Positions 4,758 to 5,822 of a DNA stretch of 5,822 nt are shown piece by piece. The notes below the pieces were generated by a model. The model worked only from the letters and a program-made list of their open reading frames with translations. It was not told the origin of the DNA and ran no database searches. Each line of letters begins with the position of its first letter. Within the stretch, counting starts at the first letter, position 1. Made by a program: the position numbers and the translations under genes. Source of the stretch: Burkholderiaceae bacterium (GTDB lineage Bacteria > Pseudomonadota > Gammaproteobacteria > Burkholderiales > Burkholderiaceae_C); contig JAISNB010000008.1 of assembly GCA_031276435.1 (NCBI GenBank), forward strand, positions 1 through 5,822, given 5' to 3'.

Positions 4758-5786
4758 TTACTTGCCCGCGGTGTAGAGCTGGTCAAACTGGCCGCCATCG
4801 CTGAAATGCGTTTTCTGCGCCTGGCCCAGCGAACCGAAGTACTTTTCGACCGCGAACAGTTGAATCGGCTTGAACGCGCCGCTGTGCCGCTTGAGGATGG
4901 CGGCGTTGACGGGGCGCAGCCCGTGCCGGGCGGCAATTTCCTGCGCGGCATCGGAGTACAGGTAATCCAGATAGGCCCTGGCCTGCGTGGCCGTGCCTTT
5001 TTTGGCCGTTGTACGCTCCACCACGGCCACCGGGTTTTCCGTAAGCAGGCTGATGGCCGGGTGGATGGCTTCGACCTTGCCCGCGCCAAATTCGCGCTCG
5101 ACCGAAATGACCTCGGACTCAAAGGTAACCAGCACATCACCAATGCCGCGTTGCAGGAAGATGCCCGTGGCGTCGCGCCCGCCGCGCGCCAGCGTGGGCA
5201 CGTTCTGGTAGAGCTTGCGCACAAACTCGGCGGCCTGCGCGTCGCTGCCGCCCCGCTCGCGCACCTGTCCCCAGGCCGCCAGATAGGCCATGCGGCCATT
5301 GCCGCCGGTCTTGGGGTTGACCACGATCACTTTCACGTCGGGGCGAATCAAATCGTCCCAGTCGCGAATGTTCTTGGGGTTGCCGTTGCGCACCAGAAAC
5401 AGCATGGTCGATGTGGTGGGAACCGCATTGTTGGGAAACCGCTGCCGCCAGTTCTTGTCCACCACACCCTTGTCGGCCAGGAAATCGACATCGGTGGTGG
5501 TGTTCATGGTCACCACATCGGCCTCCAGCCCGTCGGCCACGGCGCGCGCCTGCGCGCTCGATCCCGCGTGCGACTGGTCAATCTTGATGTCCCGTCCCGT
5601 GCGCTTCTTGTAGTCGGCCACAAAGGCGGCGTTGTAGTCCTTGTAGAACTCGCGCGCCACGTCATACGACACGTTTAGCAAAGTCACCGCTTCCGCCGCC
5701 GGGGCCTGCGCGCGCGCGCCGCCCGCGGCGGCAAGGGCCAGCAACAGGGTGGACAAAATCATGCGGAATGCGTTACTGCGCTTCAT
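4758..5786 (-). CDS. sbp: Periplasmic sulfate-binding protein Sbp
   Basis: This is the periplasmic receptor that captures sulfate (possibly thiosulfate) and delivers it to CysTW. The 342 residues begin with a Sec signal peptide: basic KR, hydrophobic MILSTLLLALAAA, and ARA before probable cleavage after A26. The mature protein opens with LLNVSYDVAREFYKDYN (36-52), as in Sbp. Family signatures follow: KRTGRDIKIDQSHAGSSAQA (61-80), the ADVVTMNTTTDVDFLA region (89-104), FLVRNGNPKNIRDWDDL (130-146), VNPKTGGNGR (156-165), GIGDVLVTFESEV (214-226), and a C-terminal FSDGGQFDQLY. Overall length is usual. Features are mixed: LLNVSYD resembles E. coli Sbp, while QSHAGSS and TFESEV are closer to the thiosulfate-binding CysP, so ligand preference is uncertain. 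It is the first gene of the operon; an AGGAAG ribosome site precedes the ATG and its stop abuts cysT. Only 36 bases upstream are visible. Confidence 0.94.
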   Translation of the reverse strand: MKRSNAFRMILSTLLLALAAAGGARAQAPAAEAVTLLNVSYDVAREFYKDYNAAFVADYKKRTGRDIKIDQSHAGSSAQARAVADGLEADVVTMNTTTDVDFLADKGVVDKNWRQRFPNNAVPTTSTMLFLVRNGNPKNIRDWDDLIRPDVKVIVVNPKTGGNGRMAYLAAWGQVRERGGSDAQAAEFVRKLYQNVPTLARGGRDATGIFLQRGIGDVLVTFESEVISVEREFGAGKVEAIHPAISLLTENPVAVVERTTAKKGTATQARAYLDYLYSDAAQEIAARHGLRPVNAAILKRHSGAFKPIQLFAVEKYFGSLGQAQKTHFSDGGQFDQLYTAGK

Positions 5787-5790
5787 GGTG

Positions 5791-5796
5791 CTTCCT
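5791..5796 (-). promoter_or_regulatory. Ribosome binding site of sbp
   Basis: AGGAAG on the minus strand lies four bases before the sbp ATG (5784-5786). It is the only clear Shine-Dalgarno motif of the four-gene operon and supports this start, which also gives a well-formed signal peptide. No promoter or CysB-type activator site can be judged in the remaining bases up to 5822. Confidence 0.65.
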
Positions 5797-5822
5797 GGCG
5801 AATGCGGGTGGTGGCCCTGGGC

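Noticed and set aside
3915..5678. A 587-codon open frame on the plus strand, antisense to cysT and sbp
   Set aside because: Long antisense frames are expected opposite GC-rich genes with strong third-position bias. The translation is rich in H, R, Q and G with no recognisable domain, while the minus strand encodes two intact, well-known proteins over the same bases.
1..5822. CRISPR array, insertion sequence, tRNA or rRNA
   Set aside because: I saw no regularly spaced repeats, transposase-like protein, terminal inverted repeats or conserved RNA gene sequence anywhere in the window, even though the left part is clearly rearranged.
5787..5822. Sulfur-responsive promoter or riboswitch upstream of sbp
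   Set aside because: Only 36 bases precede sbp in the window. A ribosome site is visible but there is too little sequence to support a promoter, a CysB-type site or a structured leader.

Overview
The window is GC-rich and most likely comes from a betaproteobacterium, probably Burkholderiales. That placement rests on codon usage and on how closely the Obg fragment, the PrlF/YhaV pair and the sulfate transporter proteins resemble remembered family sequences. No search was run, so it is an inference. It divides into a rearranged, decaying left part (about 1-1590), a short convergent intergenic stretch (1590-1783), and an ordinary four-gene operon filling the rest on the minus strand.

Left part: the window opens inside a cation diffusion facilitator (CDF) metal transporter on the plus strand. 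At about 457-471 it is cut off and its frame runs into antisense sequence of a degenerate fragment of obg, the essential ribosome-associated GTPase gene. The obg fragment lies on the minus strand (about 460-684). It has lost its glycine-rich N-terminal segment by internal deletion and lacks the whole GTPase domain. Next comes a prlF-yhaV type II toxin-antitoxin locus on the plus strand, preceded by a perfect 9-2-9 palindrome that is a good candidate operator. The antitoxin fold is intact, but its normal stop appears to have become TGG. The toxin's natural ATG appears out of frame, and the toxin has lost about 21 residues that include the expected catalytic strand. The locus therefore looks like a dying toxin-antitoxin module with a possibly still-functional antitoxin.

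Right part: sbp-cysT-cysW-cysA on the minus strand encode a complete sulfate/thiosulfate ABC importer: periplasmic binding protein, two inner-membrane permeases and a cytoplasmic ATPase. Junctions are tight (stop directly followed by start between sbp and cysT, 4-nt ATGA overlap between cysT and cysW, 47 nt between cysW and cysA), so they are very likely one transcript. The promoter lies beyond the right edge. The operon converges on the toxin-antitoxin locus across a short stretch with two weak hairpins.

I see no new biological system here. The part most worth attention is the cluster of rearrangement and decay scars at 457-1590, two of which look like deletions between short direct repeats.
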